Shown: positions 32,750-42,129 of the stretch, in pieces | Layout of the letters: each line of letters opens with the position of its first letter | Position numbering within the stretch: position 1 is the first letter of the stretch | The notes under the pieces: generated by a model | Database searches by the model: none | What the model saw: only the letters and a program-made list of their open reading frames with translations | Told to the model about the DNA's origin: nothing | Translations under genes and position numbers: made by a program | Assembly: GCA_016180645.1 (NCBI GenBank) | Contig: JACPAV010000002.1 | Location: forward strand, 124,001 to 188,000 | Length of the DNA stretch: 64,000 nt | Reading direction: 5' to 3' | DNA from: Nitrospirota bacterium | GTDB lineage: Bacteria; JACPQY01

Positions 32750-34378
32750 CTACAGCGGCTGGGCCGCGCGGGGCTTGGGCATGCCCGCTTCAAGGCTGCC
32801 CGGTGGCGCCAAGGGCGCCGGTTTTCGCCGCGCGCTCCTGCGCGCCCCCCAGCCGGCCATCTCCTGGGCCGATTGGAGCCTGGCCATGACGCCGGGCGTA
32901 TCGATCGGAATATTGCCTTCCTGTTCACAAGCCACCGCGGCCGCCAAGCTCCCCAGGATGGCGGCCTGAACGATATCGCCCGTTCGCGCCAACACCAGGC
33001 TGGCCGTGGCGAGCAGGGCATCGCCCGCGCCCACGGCGTCCACCAAGCGCTCCACAAAGGTGTCAAGGTGAAAGAAACTGCGTGGACTGCTTTTCGGGCT
33101 GCGATAGGCCAGGATTCCACGCGCCCCCAATTTCAGAAGTACGAATCGGGCCCGGGCGGCCGTCATGAGTCGCTGGGCGAGGGATCGCACACCCGAATCT
33201 TGGTCGCCCAGGGCGAACCGGGCCTCGTGCTCATTGGGCGTGATGAGGTCGAACCCCTTGAAGTCGAGGATGTTTCCCCATCGGCTGCTCACTTGGCTGT
33301 CTGCCACTTTCAACGATCCGGGCGGAATGGCCTCCGTGAGTATCTTCACCGAGTCGCTGTGGAAGAGGCCGTGTCGGAAATCGCTGAACACAACCAAGTC
33401 CGAGGGAAGATTCCGAATGAAACCCTGGATGACCTCGATTTGTCTGGCGGCCAACGGGCTGTTGTCCAGGGTATCCACCTGAAGCAGTTTGTAGTTTCCC
33501 GCCCAAAAACGCTCTTTCAGGATGGTCGGCCGATGGGACTCTCGAACCGCGTTGACGTGGACGCCCGAGGATTTCAGGTCTTCCATCGCCATTTCGGCGA
33601 GCGAATCCTCCCCCAGAACGGTCGTAAGCGTCACCTCCGCTCCCAAGCTCCGGAGGTGCTTCGCGACAATACCCGCCCCCCCGACGAACGTCTTGGATTG
33701 CTCCAATCGAACGCTGAAGGTCGGAGTCTTCGTGGCAGGGCCAAGGAGAGCGCAGTAAGAGTACTTGTCCACGATGGTGTCCCCTACGACGTGAACGTTC
33801 ACGCCGGCCAAACTTTCCAGAGTCTTGCGGAGCCGCCCAAACGCGACCCCCTCGGCCTCCATGAGGGTGCCCAGCTTCTCCAATGTCAGGCGGGGCTTGT
33901 GTTGCGCCAGAATTTTTGTCGATGAATAGACGACGTCTCCCGGGGAGAAGATGAACTTCCCCCCATAGCTCGATACCACCTCGATCTCCTTTTGGGTCTT
34001 GGGATGCACGCCGGCCGCGGAGTATTCGTACCCCTTGACAAAACAATCGGGCTGGAGACTCCTGATGTTTTCCAGCGGCTCCGGACGAAAATCCACGATC
34101 ACATAATCGACAACCTCCAACGCAGCGAGATTGGCGGCGCGCAACTCGTGCGGAACGTAGGGCCGGCCTTCACCTTTGTCGATGAATTCGTCCGAAGTCA
34201 CGCTTGCAACCAAAATATCCCCGTGGGTCTTGGCGTAGAGCAGGTGACGGATATGTCCGGGGTGAACGATGTCGAAGGCGCCGTGACACATCACCACCGT
34301 CTGCGTCCGAGGACGGGGACCGATGACGGCACGCAGTTCCTCGACGGTCTTGATCTTGTGCTTGTATGGGTCGAACAT
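32750..34378 (-). CDS. Heptose nucleotidyltransferase/kinase with inverted domain order
   Basis: The 542-residue fusion carries a cytidylyltransferase-like domain first (residues 1-160; GAFDIVHPGHIRH with HxGH at 39-42) and a PfkB/ribokinase-type kinase second (about 175-500; GGAGIVAKHLRSLGAEV, VDAVGAGDALL with GAGD at 450-453). HldE has the reverse order. The kinase would phosphorylate heptose 7-phosphate at C1 and the other domain would attach a nucleotide after GmhB acts. SD AGGAGG precedes ATG 34378. The last 45 residues are Pro/Arg-rich and unusual. A non-heptose substrate cannot be excluded. Confidence 0.82.
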   Translation of the reverse strand: MFDPYKHKIKTVEELRAVIGPRPRTQTVVMCHGAFDIVHPGHIRHLLYAKTHGDILVASVTSDEFIDKGEGRPYVPHELRAANLAALEVVDYVIVDFRPEPLENIRSLQPDCFVKGYEYSAAGVHPKTQKEIEVVSSYGGKFIFSPGDVVYSSTKILAQHKPRLTLEKLGTLMEAEGVAFGRLRKTLESLAGVNVHVVGDTIVDKYSYCALLGPATKTPTFSVRLEQSKTFVGGAGIVAKHLRSLGAEVTLTTVLGEDSLAEMAMEDLKSSGVHVNAVRESHRPTILKERFWAGNYKLLQVDTLDNSPLAARQIEVIQGFIRNLPSDLVVFSDFRHGLFHSDSVKILTEAIPPGSLKVADSQVSSRWGNILDFKGFDLITPNEHEARFALGDQDSGVRSLAQRLMTAARARFVLLKLGARGILAYRSPKSSPRSFFHLDTFVERLVDAVGAGDALLATASLVLARTGDIVQAAILGSLAAAVACEQEGNIPIDTPGVMARLQSAQEMAGWGARRSARRKPAPLAPPGSLEAGMPKPRAAQPL

Positions 34379-34390
34379 GATGGCCTCCTC

Positions 34391-35596
34391 TCAACGGGGC
34401 GGTTGTTCCGGCTGACGGCCGCTTGCGTCCACCGCTCGGGACCGGGCCTTTCGGCCCGGCATCCCAACGGCGGAACGCGATCCACGGTAGAATCGACGAA
34501 TTCGGGCGACCACGGTTTCTCTCTCTTCCATGGTCAGTTCCGGGAAGATGGGGAGACTCAGGATCCGCCCGGACAACGCCTCCGTCAGGGGCAGATCCCC
34601 GGGACGGTAGCCGAGTTCACGGGCAGCTTCTTGCAGATGAGTGGGAATCGGATAATGGATGCGCGTCTCGACGCCGGTCCGGGAAAGGTGCTCGCGAAGG
34701 GCATCGCGTCGGTCGGCCTGAACCATGAACGTCTGGTAAACGGCGAATTCGTGGTCTCGGTCCGCCGGGACCTTGACGACGTCCGACAGTACTTCCCGGT
34801 AGTAGGATGCCAATCGCCGACGTTCCTCGATCCATCCATCCAGTCGCCGCAACTTGATCCTCAGCCATGCCGCTTGGACCGTATCGAGCCGGCTGTTCAC
34901 GCTCCAGAATTCGCATTCTCCAGGGCTTCGCAGTCCGTGATTTCTCCCCTTCACCAAGAACCGATAGAGGGCCTCGTCATGGGTCGTCACGATCCCCCCG
35001 TCCCCGCAGGCGCCCAGGTTCTTGAGCGGATGCAGGCTGAAACAACCGACCGTTCCGATGGAGCCGACCCGCCTGTCGCCCAGCCGGGCGCCGACGGCCT
35101 GCGCCGCGTCTTCAACCACGAAAAGCCCATACTCCCGGGCCACGGCCATGACGGCGTTCATGTCCACCGGTCGACCGGTGAGGTGCACCGGCAGGATAGC
35201 CCGAGTCCGGGTTGTGATCGCCTTCACAACGGCCTCAGGATCGATGTTGAAGTCGTCCCGGACGTCCACAAAGACCGGCCTGGCGCCGACCCGCACGATG
35301 GCGGCCACGGGCGCCATGAAGGAATTGGCGACCGTGATCACCTCATCCCCCGCACCAATGCCCAGTCCCCGGAGGGCGAGAATGAGGGCGTCCGTCCCGT
35401 TTCCGACGCCGACCGCATAGCGAGTCCCGCAGTAGGCGGCGAACTCCGCCTCGAAAGCGGAGACTTCCTCTCCGAGAATGGAATCGCCGCGTGAAAGAAC
35501 TCCGTCTGCCGCAGCCCATAGCTCGGCCCGCAAGGGACCGTGCTGTCTTGCCAGATCAATGAAAGGGACCCTGCCCCCCATCTTGCTTGAAGCCAT
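34391..35596 (-). CDS. DegT/DnrJ/EryC1 sugar aminotransferase
   Basis: The 401-residue PLP enzyme has VPFIDLARQHGPLRAEL, GNGTDALILALRGLGIGAGDEV, VEDAAQAVGARLGDRRVG and the PLP lysine in SLHPLKNLGACGDGG (Lys192). The HPLKNLGACGDGG form is closest to the 3-keto-sugar aminotransferases of the FdtB/QdtB group. It would aminate a nucleotide-linked keto sugar. It begins two bases after the epimerase stop and lies next to the heptose enzyme. The Arg-rich tail after residue 370 is unusual. Confidence 0.87.
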   Translation of the reverse strand: MASSKMGGRVPFIDLARQHGPLRAELWAAADGVLSRGDSILGEEVSAFEAEFAAYCGTRYAVGVGNGTDALILALRGLGIGAGDEVITVANSFMAPVAAIVRVGARPVFVDVRDDFNIDPEAVVKAITTRTRAILPVHLTGRPVDMNAVMAVAREYGLFVVEDAAQAVGARLGDRRVGSIGTVGCFSLHPLKNLGACGDGGIVTTHDEALYRFLVKGRNHGLRSPGECEFWSVNSRLDTVQAAWLRIKLRRLDGWIEERRRLASYYREVLSDVVKVPADRDHEFAVYQTFMVQADRRDALREHLSRTGVETRIHYPIPTHLQEAARELGYRPGDLPLTEALSGRILSLPIFPELTMEERETVVARIRRFYRGSRSAVGMPGRKARSRAVDASGRQPEQPPR

Positions 35597-35598
35597 GC

Positions 35599-36654
35599 TC
35601 AGGACAGGCGGACTTCCTTCATCCGCCGCACGTTGTAGTACCGGCTGTCATCCAGCGATCCGGGGAAAGATCCATGGCTGAAAGCCCGACAGAGGTCCAT
35701 CACGGCGTCTCGAACCGAGCGTTTAGGTCTGAAGCCCAGTTCACGCGCGATCTTCTCGGAAGAGACCTGGTACGACCGGATGTCGTCGGAGGGCACCGTT
35801 TCAACTTGGATGTCCCCCCGTTCCGGGACGACTTCCCGAACGACCGAGCGGACCCTCTCGGCGATCTCCGCGATGGTGTAGACTTCCGTGCCCACATTGA
35901 ACACTTTGCCCGCAATGCGCTCGCCCGGCTCTTCGAGCAGGCGGAGGTACAGATCCACCATGTCCTCCATGTGGATATTCGGTCTCTTCTGCATCCCGCC
36001 AAACACGGTCATCCGTCCTTTTCGAACGGCGTGATTCGTCAGCAGGTTGACGGTCAGGTCGAAACGTTGGCGAGGAGAGCAGCCGCACACCGTTGAAGGC
36101 CGGATGACGACCACGGTGAAGTCCCGCGACTGCTCGTCCAACAGGAGCGGCTCGCACAGTCCCTTGTATCGGTTGTAGTCCGTAACAGGCAGGAGGGGAT
36201 GTTCCTCCGTGACCGCCTCCGCCTCGCTCACCCCGTATACACTCGCGGTGGAGGCGTAGATGAAACGGCGAATTCCGTTCTCCTTGCTGGCCCGAACGAG
36301 CGGCCCGAAGGCATCATAGTTGATGGAGCGGCTGAGCGTCGGATTCAATTCGAAACTCGGATCGTTCGAGATGCAGGCCAGATGAATGACCGCGTCACAT
36401 CCCCGGACCGTTTCCACCAGGAGATCGCGATCTCTTATGTCACCTCGGATTTCAACCAGACGGGGATCGCTCCTCACGCCCTCGAGCGACTCCCTCCCGT
36501 AGAGGTAGAGATCCAGGACTCGGACGCCGTATCCCAGCGCCAAGAGCCTGGCGACCAGCACACTTCCGACGTAGCCCGCTCCCCCCGTAATGAGGACCGT
36601 TTGCCTCCTCCCGGACGGCTGCGGATGTTCTGGATGGCCGGTCGATTGCTCCAC
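35599..36654 (-). CDS. NAD-dependent nucleotide-sugar epimerase/dehydratase
   Basis: The extended SDR (351 residues from GTG 36654) shows VLITGGAGYVGSVLVARLL, GDIRDRDLLVETVRGCD, HLACISNDPSFELNP and catalytic Y-N-R-Y-K in TDYNRYKGLCE. The HLACISNDPS and RPSTVCG motifs are typical of a subgroup found in LPS loci acting on heptose or deoxy sugars. The start is uncertain: no good ribosome site precedes GTG 36654, which lies five bases after the FemAB-type stop. Neighbouring heptose enzymes make a modified heptose a reasonable substrate. Confidence 0.8.
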   Translation of the reverse strand: MEQSTGHPEHPQPSGRRQTVLITGGAGYVGSVLVARLLALGYGVRVLDLYLYGRESLEGVRSDPRLVEIRGDIRDRDLLVETVRGCDAVIHLACISNDPSFELNPTLSRSINYDAFGPLVRASKENGIRRFIYASTASVYGVSEAEAVTEEHPLLPVTDYNRYKGLCEPLLLDEQSRDFTVVVIRPSTVCGCSPRQRFDLTVNLLTNHAVRKGRMTVFGGMQKRPNIHMEDMVDLYLRLLEEPGERIAGKVFNVGTEVYTIAEIAERVRSVVREVVPERGDIQVETVPSDDIRSYQVSSEKIARELGFRPKRSVRDAVMDLCRAFSHGSFPGSLDDSRYYNVRRMKEVRLS

Positions 36655-36658
36655 GAGA

Positions 36659-37759
36659 CTAGGCCCGGTAGGCAGGGAAGAAATCCCCGGTCGGCGCCCC
36701 GACCTTTGGTGGGTGCTCAGCCGCCCACTCCTCTTCAAGTCGCGCGTACGCCACCGGATCATGGATTCTCTCCCCGATGAAGTAGTCCACCCGGGTTCGC
36801 GCAAACTTGCTTTTGAAGCGGAGCAAACCGTCCTGGTCCGCGGCCGCTCCTCCCAGATGAAGCCATTCTTTGCCCGCCTCCGCCATCTCCGACGCCGCCG
36901 TAAACATCAGAAGCTCACCCGGACACAAAGGGTTCACCCCCTCCAGAGTCCCCGCCAAGTGGTAGTGGACATATTTGTCGCCATGGAGGAAGAGCGCGGC
37001 GGACAACACCCTCCCGCCCTCGTCTCTGGCGAAATAGAGAGAGACCCAACGATCATCGAGGCCGCCCAAGCGGGAGAAGTAGTCGGAAGAGAAGTAGTAG
37101 AAGGATTTCGCCCTGCGGCGTTCCATCGTCCCCCAGTAGATGCCGCAGAAAATGGAAAGGTTGGGGCCGGTCATCGGAACGCGTGTCACCTGGATGCCCC
37201 GCCGCTGGGCGATCCTCACGTCCCGCCGCGCCGATTTCGCAAATCCGTTCAGGATCCCGTCCGGTCCTTTCCGAAGATCGATCACAGGATGCGGTGATGG
37301 ACCGCGCAGGTCGAAGTATCCGTTCCAGTCTTCGTGATTGCGGAGCAGCGGATGGAACCGGACGAATTCACTCACGATACCCTCCGCCTCGCAGAACTCC
37401 GAGAAATCGCGCCGAAAATCCGACCGCACATCGCTCACGTCCATCGGAGTTTCAGCGTAGGCCACCGGTCCGCCGTACTCGAAGGGACTCGTGAGATCGA
37501 ACTGGGGCCTGGGAGAGGAGCCGCCCAGCGGCAATCCTTTCAAAGGACGGAGAACAAAAGGGTGGATGACGAGGCCCTGCGCATGCCGGTAGAGACAAAG
37601 CGTGATGCGTCCTCCGTCATGATCCGCCGTTGCAGCCAGGTAAGAGATCTCGTAGTAGACGTCCCCTGCCTTTCGAACGGCGCGCTCCCACTCCTCCTGG
37701 AAGGGAGGACGGCCCGTGCCTCCGTCCAAGAAATGAACTCGAAGAGTAGCGCGGGACAT
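36659..37759 (-). CDS. FemAB/GNAT-type acyltransferase
   Basis: The 366-residue product resembles peptidoglycan-bridge/FemAB-like double GNAT proteins of exopolysaccharide loci: FDLTSPFEYGGPVAYAET, RKGPDGILNGFAKSARRDVRIAQRRG, FYYFSSDYFSRLGG, AALFLHGDKYVHYHLAGTL and GLLRFKSKFART. These proteins transfer acyl or aminoacyl groups; here an N- or O-acylation of a glycan sugar is likely. It could supply the acetyltransferase step missing from the legionaminic-type set, but this is speculation. Its ATG overlaps the radical SAM stop by one base (TGATG). Confidence 0.75.
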   Translation of the reverse strand: MSRATLRVHFLDGGTGRPPFQEEWERAVRKAGDVYYEISYLAATADHDGGRITLCLYRHAQGLVIHPFVLRPLKGLPLGGSSPRPQFDLTSPFEYGGPVAYAETPMDVSDVRSDFRRDFSEFCEAEGIVSEFVRFHPLLRNHEDWNGYFDLRGPSPHPVIDLRKGPDGILNGFAKSARRDVRIAQRRGIQVTRVPMTGPNLSIFCGIYWGTMERRRAKSFYYFSSDYFSRLGGLDDRWVSLYFARDEGGRVLSAALFLHGDKYVHYHLAGTLEGVNPLCPGELLMFTAASEMAEAGKEWLHLGGAAADQDGLLRFKSKFARTRVDYFIGERIHDPVAYARLEEEWAAEHPPKVGAPTGDFFPAYRA

Positions 37760-38961
37760 CAGATGAGAACGTGGTGTAGGTTGGGATCAGGGTTCGTAAT
37801 CTGGTGAAGGATGACGTTCGTTTCATCCAGGAAACAGCCGGCGGGGCATTTCCGTTTCAGATCGATTTTCCGGGCCACGTCCTGCCGCCGTTTCGACTCC
37901 CAGATCTTGTCCATGGAATCCTCGTAGATGTTGCCGATGACAAACTCGGGATCCCCACCGTGATCGATGCAGAGGTATACGTTGCCGTCCGGTTCCATCA
38001 TCGGCACCAGAGGGTGGGCCCGGCACCGGTCGTAGCGCTCCGCTCCGTTGAATTGCTTCACATACGCCCGACGGATTTGATCTACCTTTACGTGCACTTC
38101 GAACCGCTCGGTTTGGTAGCGAGACTGGATGTCCAGCAGCCGCGACACCATGGCCGCCGCTTGCTCCTCTCGCGCGTCCTCCGTGGAATGAAGGTCCATG
38201 GAAGAAACCGTGATGTGCTCGTTGCTCCGGTTGCGCTGGAGCGATTTGAAGACCACGTAGTCGACACCCACCTCGCCGAACAGGGCGGCGAATCCCTCGA
38301 AATCCTCCTCGGTGAGGGGCGAGCAGATCATCTGGCAGCCGATGTGAGGGTAGAGGCTGCCGCGTCGGCGCTTCTCTTCGACGAGATGGCGGATATTGCG
38401 CAGGACCCGATCGAAATCCGCCCGGCCCCTCCCGTTGGAATTCGCGGCCGCGTGCCAGCGCGAATGCAGGGATTTCGAGGCGGCATCCACGCTGAACCGG
38501 ACGGCCACGGCCCCCGCAAAGAGGGATGGGAAGAACTTGTCCGTGAGATGTTCCCCGTTCGTGAACAACATGTATCGAAGGCCCAGGTCGCTCGCCGCGT
38601 CGAGCATGGTCCTGGCCGAGGGGTGCAGGAGGGGCTCCCCTTGACCTGCGATGGTCAGGCCCTGGGTCCCCCCCGCGGCGAGGATCTTGACGTTTCGGAT
38701 CCAGACGTCAGGCTGGATGATCAGTTCATCCTTCGCCTTGAGGGACGGCGTCTTGCGGGTCGTGTACGCCGAACTGCACCAGGCGCAACTGTGATTGCAG
38801 TAGGTGGTAAAGCCCGTGCTGACGCTGACCGGCCAACAGTCGCCTGTCTTCACAAGGGAGGCCACAGCCTCCGGGTGATAGAAAATCTTTCTTCGGTCAT
38901 ACCTTGACAGGCAGAACGCCGTCGCGTCCTCCGTCGTGGGTCGGCGCATCTCCGCGCTCAT
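37759..38961 (-). CDS. Radical SAM protein with SPASM-like C-terminus
   Basis: The 400-residue enzyme has CX3CX2C in TYCNHSCAWCSSAY and the SAM site GLTIAGQGEPLLHP. A C-terminal cysteine set (CRAHPLVPMMEPDGNVYLC, then KCPAGCFLDE) matches an SPASM/twitch auxiliary iron-sulphur cluster. Such enzymes modify peptides or sugars. In a glycan locus, a sugar dehydration, epimerisation or carbon-bond formation is possible. ATG 38961 is ten bases after the methyltransferase stop; ATG 38949 is an alternative. Confidence 0.78.
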   Translation of the reverse strand: MSAEMRRPTTEDATAFCLSRYDRRKIFYHPEAVASLVKTGDCWPVSVSTGFTTYCNHSCAWCSSAYTTRKTPSLKAKDELIIQPDVWIRNVKILAAGGTQGLTIAGQGEPLLHPSARTMLDAASDLGLRYMLFTNGEHLTDKFFPSLFAGAVAVRFSVDAASKSLHSRWHAAANSNGRGRADFDRVLRNIRHLVEEKRRRGSLYPHIGCQMICSPLTEEDFEGFAALFGEVGVDYVVFKSLQRNRSNEHITVSSMDLHSTEDAREEQAAAMVSRLLDIQSRYQTERFEVHVKVDQIRRAYVKQFNGAERYDRCRAHPLVPMMEPDGNVYLCIDHGGDPEFVIGNIYEDSMDKIWESKRRQDVARKIDLKRKCPAGCFLDETNVILHQITNPDPNLHHVLI

Positions 38962-38971
38962 CACGCCATGT

Positions 38972-39748
38972 TCATGCGGCCGGCGATGGGCCCGCGGCCG
39001 AAGCCGGTTCTTGCGAAAAGGTGAAAGTGGAGAACGAGTAGTCTCCCCCGTACCCGATCCGTTCGAAACATTGATGCCATTCCCCCATGCTCCTGAACAC
39101 CTGGACGGTTGCGCCCCAGTCATGCAATCCTTCCTCCTCTGCGGGGCTGGCGTAGCTGGCTACATTCAGGAAACAAAGTCCACGGCTGACTCTCATCAAC
39201 TCCCGCACGGCCTGATCCGCCCGATCTTCATCAAGGTTGTGAAGGGTGCCGATGGACACGACCAGATCGAAACTGTGATCCGCAAAGCCCAAGGCATGGG
39301 CGCTCATGCGGGAAAACCGACCCCGCACCTCCGCCTTGGCGTGCCGGAGGGCATATGCGCTGATGTCGCATCCAAAGGCGACCGGGGCGCCGTCCGCTCC
39401 CAGTCGGCGCTGGAATTCGTACGCCAGGAATCCTTTGGCGCAGCCCACATCCAGTATTCGCTGCCCCGGCTTTAGATCGTAGTGGCGGATCATGGCCTCG
39501 GCCACCGTGCCCCACCGGCCGTCATAGTAGTAGCCGCCGTATCCCAGATCCGAATCGAAGTAGGCCTGCCCAAACCGCAGCAAGGAGGCCCTCTGTTCTT
39601 CCGTAAGACTCCGCCTGATCCGGAGTCGACGAAGGCGGTCCGCCCTGCCGTGCGCGGAGTCCCCTCCGCCGACCCCTTGCAAGAAGTCGACCCTTCTAGG
39701 AGCGCTCACAGGTTGTGGAAGGATCTGAGGGGTCTTCCCCCGATCCAA
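38972..39748 (-). CDS. Class I SAM-dependent methyltransferase
   Basis: The up to 258-residue protein has motif I ILDVGCAKGFLAYEF, acidic motif FGCDISAYALRHAKAE and DHSFDLVVSIGTLHNLDE. RMSAHALGFADHSFD and the aromatic tail GYGGDYSFSTFTF are noted. O- or N-methylation of a sugar is the likely job. The start is unclear: TTG 39748 gives the longest form; GTG 39709 is an alternative; the conserved part begins at about residue 40. Confidence 0.75.
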   Translation of the reverse strand: MDRGKTPQILPQPVSAPRRVDFLQGVGGGDSAHGRADRLRRLRIRRSLTEEQRASLLRFGQAYFDSDLGYGGYYYDGRWGTVAEAMIRHYDLKPGQRILDVGCAKGFLAYEFQRRLGADGAPVAFGCDISAYALRHAKAEVRGRFSRMSAHALGFADHSFDLVVSIGTLHNLDEDRADQAVRELMRVSRGLCFLNVASYASPAEEEGLHDWGATVQVFRSMGEWHQCFERIGYGGDYSFSTFTFSQEPASAAGPSPAA

Positions 39749-39882
39749 GGTCCCGGGCGGACTCGAAACGCTTTCCCCGTCTGCGGCACGTCAACGCCCA
39801 CCTCTTCATGGGCCTACCGGGGCGACGCCGCCGTCACCCGGAAAGACGTGCGGGAAAAATCGGATGAAACGCCTCAAGAACG

Positions 39883-42114
39883 TCATGGCCCCATCATCCC
39901 GATGGCGGAAGGCGCCTCCGGAACGGCAGCCACGCCGCGAACCGGTTCGAAAAGGTCCGGGGGCTGTTTTCGCCATCCTTCAAGCGAGGACCTCGAATTC
40001 ATGTGCCACACTTTGTCCGCCCCCCACTGTTTGACGTACTTTTCCGCCGCCTGCTCCATGGCGGATTCCCGGTTCAGGCCGGCTTTGAAGCCTTCCAACA
40101 ACCAACGGAGACAGGTTCCCATTCGCTCCGCCGCGCATCCGTCCCGGTAGGGATCGAGATCATCCAGAAGGGAGGTCCAATGCCCAAATCCCGGAATCCC
40201 TTTCGGGCGCCGCCAGTGCTCCTGGCACGCCAGCCATAAGGACTCCCAGTCTTGGAAGACCACACGGCCCGGACCCAGTTCGTACAGCGGACTCTCCTTC
40301 CAGCCTTCCCGATCCAGCAGGAGTGTAGGCACGCCGGCCAGCGCCGACTCGCAACCGGCCGTTCCGGACCAGAGATGCCCATGGATGGCGATATCGGACG
40401 CCAAGGCGGCGGCGGCGGGAGGATACGCCCCATGGGGGTTCCCTTCCTCGAAAACGAAGCACCGACCGGTCGCCTCCGCTTCCGCCAATTGCTCGGCCAC
40501 GGGGCCGAGACGCCGTCTGAGGGTGCCGGGGATTTTCGGCTTCAGGACCAGTCCCAGCGTGGGCTCCTCCAGCAGCTTCTCAAGCAGAAAGGAATAGTTC
40601 TCTCTCATTCGTTCATGCCCCAGGGCATGCCATCGACCATCTTCGGCCGAGCCCTCGTCAAAATACGCCAGGATTCGTGATGCGCCGCCGGTCTTGAGCT
40701 TTTCCCTCAACTCCGCCGCCTGTGACCGCAGGAGCGGGAAACGGTGGTCACCCAGGTATCCCGTCACGAAAAAATAACGGAAGGCCGAACCGACCTCGCG
40801 CTCGGCCTTCGCCCTCGACGAGGAAAAGCCGAACAGGAGATCGCTGTAGGAGGAGAGTCCCACCGACAGGTCGTGAGAGCGTTGATAAATCACCGTCACT
40901 CCGCCCAGACTTCTTAACGCATCGACGATGGCGCACTGTCTTGGCTCGGCGTTGAACCAGGACACGTAGATTTTGACGTCCTCCGAATCAAACAGATCGG
41001 TCCAGTAGGCCCTGAGCAATGTGTAGGTAAAGGACATCTCATCCAGCCATTCCCGGGTGCTCCATGCCGGCCCCTCCGTTGCACCGCCTCTGAGCAGGCG
41101 CAGAGGCGCGTAGCGCGGCCGATGGGTGAAAAGCGGTATGGCCGCTCCCCGTCGAGCTCCAGGAGAAAGCGCGATGGCATTCATTCCAGACCGTTGGGTG
41201 AGCCGCAACCTCGGTTCATCGAGCGGGTCGGAGGGCAGTCCGAAGACGAGAAGCAGATCTCGAGCCGGCAAGGACGACTGTTGCCAAAAAAACACATCGG
41301 AGTACCGCTCCGGGTATTCCAGATTGAAATGGCCGTAGGATTCGGCCGCCAGTCGCGGCCCTTGATCCATCCGGGCCGGCTTCCGCGGGTCGGTATTCCA
41401 GGAAGCGGCAGCCGCCCTCAATTTCTTCCGAGACTCCCGTCTGCCGGAGTGGAGGGCCGCGCGCATTCGGTCGAGGGCGTCCGTCAATGGCATCTCGGCC
41501 ACGTCCACCCCGAATCTACGAGCGTACAACCGGACGACATCCATGAAAGGGCGAAACCGCATGAGGAGCAGCACGGCCGCCCATCCACGTTTCTCAACGG
41601 CCGCTTGCCTTGCGCAGATCCGCACAAGCCACAAAGCTCTCCAGAACGACTTGGGCGTCGGGAGTCCCACCTCCGCAAGGAGCGTTTTCATCAGGAAGCG
41701 ACCCAACCCCTCATCTTGAGGCGGCGCCGAATGAACCTCCCTCAAGCCAGGGACGTTGAGGAGCCACTCCCGGATTTCCGGCAGGTCCCGATATCGCATC
41801 GACTGCCAAGTGGAGTTGCCGGATTCATCCCGCAGCTCATCCAAACGAAAATCCAATCGGACCAGCTTGACCCCGACGCTTTTCGCCGTGACGTTCATGA
41901 GCCAGCGGCCAACGGGGCCACCCCCCATGTCCAGATAGTAGCAAATCTCCACCCGTCGGCCCCGTGACCATCCTGTCCAGGCCAGGCGGGGCAGGACATC
42001 GAACAACCAGGACGCGGCATGGATCTCTTCAACGACGACGAGAATCCCCTTGGGGGCGGTGGAGGAGCGATCGCCGGTACCCGTCGCTGCCTTCTTTCCT
42101 CGAGCCGCCTGCAT
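39883..42114 (-). CDS. Large unknown protein, capsule/LPS transferase-like
   Basis: The 743-residue protein has no clear catalytic signature. The N-terminal third holds GILVVVEEIHAASWLFDVLPRL and a basic helical part. The last third (SRILAYFDEGSAEDGRW, LVLKPKIPG, SDIAIHGHLWSGTAGCESALAGVPTLLLDREGW) looks like the donor-binding half of capsule-type GT-B transferases. A strong GAGGG site sits six bases before ATG 42114, so that start is used over TTG 42129. I can only propose a polymer-assembly transferase. Confidence 0.6.
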   Translation of the reverse strand: MQAARGKKAATGTGDRSSTAPKGILVVVEEIHAASWLFDVLPRLAWTGWSRGRRVEICYYLDMGGGPVGRWLMNVTAKSVGVKLVRLDFRLDELRDESGNSTWQSMRYRDLPEIREWLLNVPGLREVHSAPPQDEGLGRFLMKTLLAEVGLPTPKSFWRALWLVRICARQAAVEKRGWAAVLLLMRFRPFMDVVRLYARRFGVDVAEMPLTDALDRMRAALHSGRRESRKKLRAAAASWNTDPRKPARMDQGPRLAAESYGHFNLEYPERYSDVFFWQQSSLPARDLLLVFGLPSDPLDEPRLRLTQRSGMNAIALSPGARRGAAIPLFTHRPRYAPLRLLRGGATEGPAWSTREWLDEMSFTYTLLRAYWTDLFDSEDVKIYVSWFNAEPRQCAIVDALRSLGGVTVIYQRSHDLSVGLSSYSDLLFGFSSSRAKAEREVGSAFRYFFVTGYLGDHRFPLLRSQAAELREKLKTGGASRILAYFDEGSAEDGRWHALGHERMRENYSFLLEKLLEEPTLGLVLKPKIPGTLRRRLGPVAEQLAEAEATGRCFVFEEGNPHGAYPPAAAALASDIAIHGHLWSGTAGCESALAGVPTLLLDREGWKESPLYELGPGRVVFQDWESLWLACQEHWRRPKGIPGFGHWTSLLDDLDPYRDGCAAERMGTCLRWLLEGFKAGLNRESAMEQAAEKYVKQWGADKVWHMNSRSSLEGWRKQPPDLFEPVRGVAAVPEAPSAIGMMGP

Positions 42115-42129
42115 GCGTGTCCCTCGCAA

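Noticed and set aside
32363-35494. Two long plus-strand open frames (32363-33925 and 33992-35494)
   Set aside because: Both lie opposite well-supported genes (heptose enzyme, Gfo/Idh, aminotransferase) and lack any family signature.
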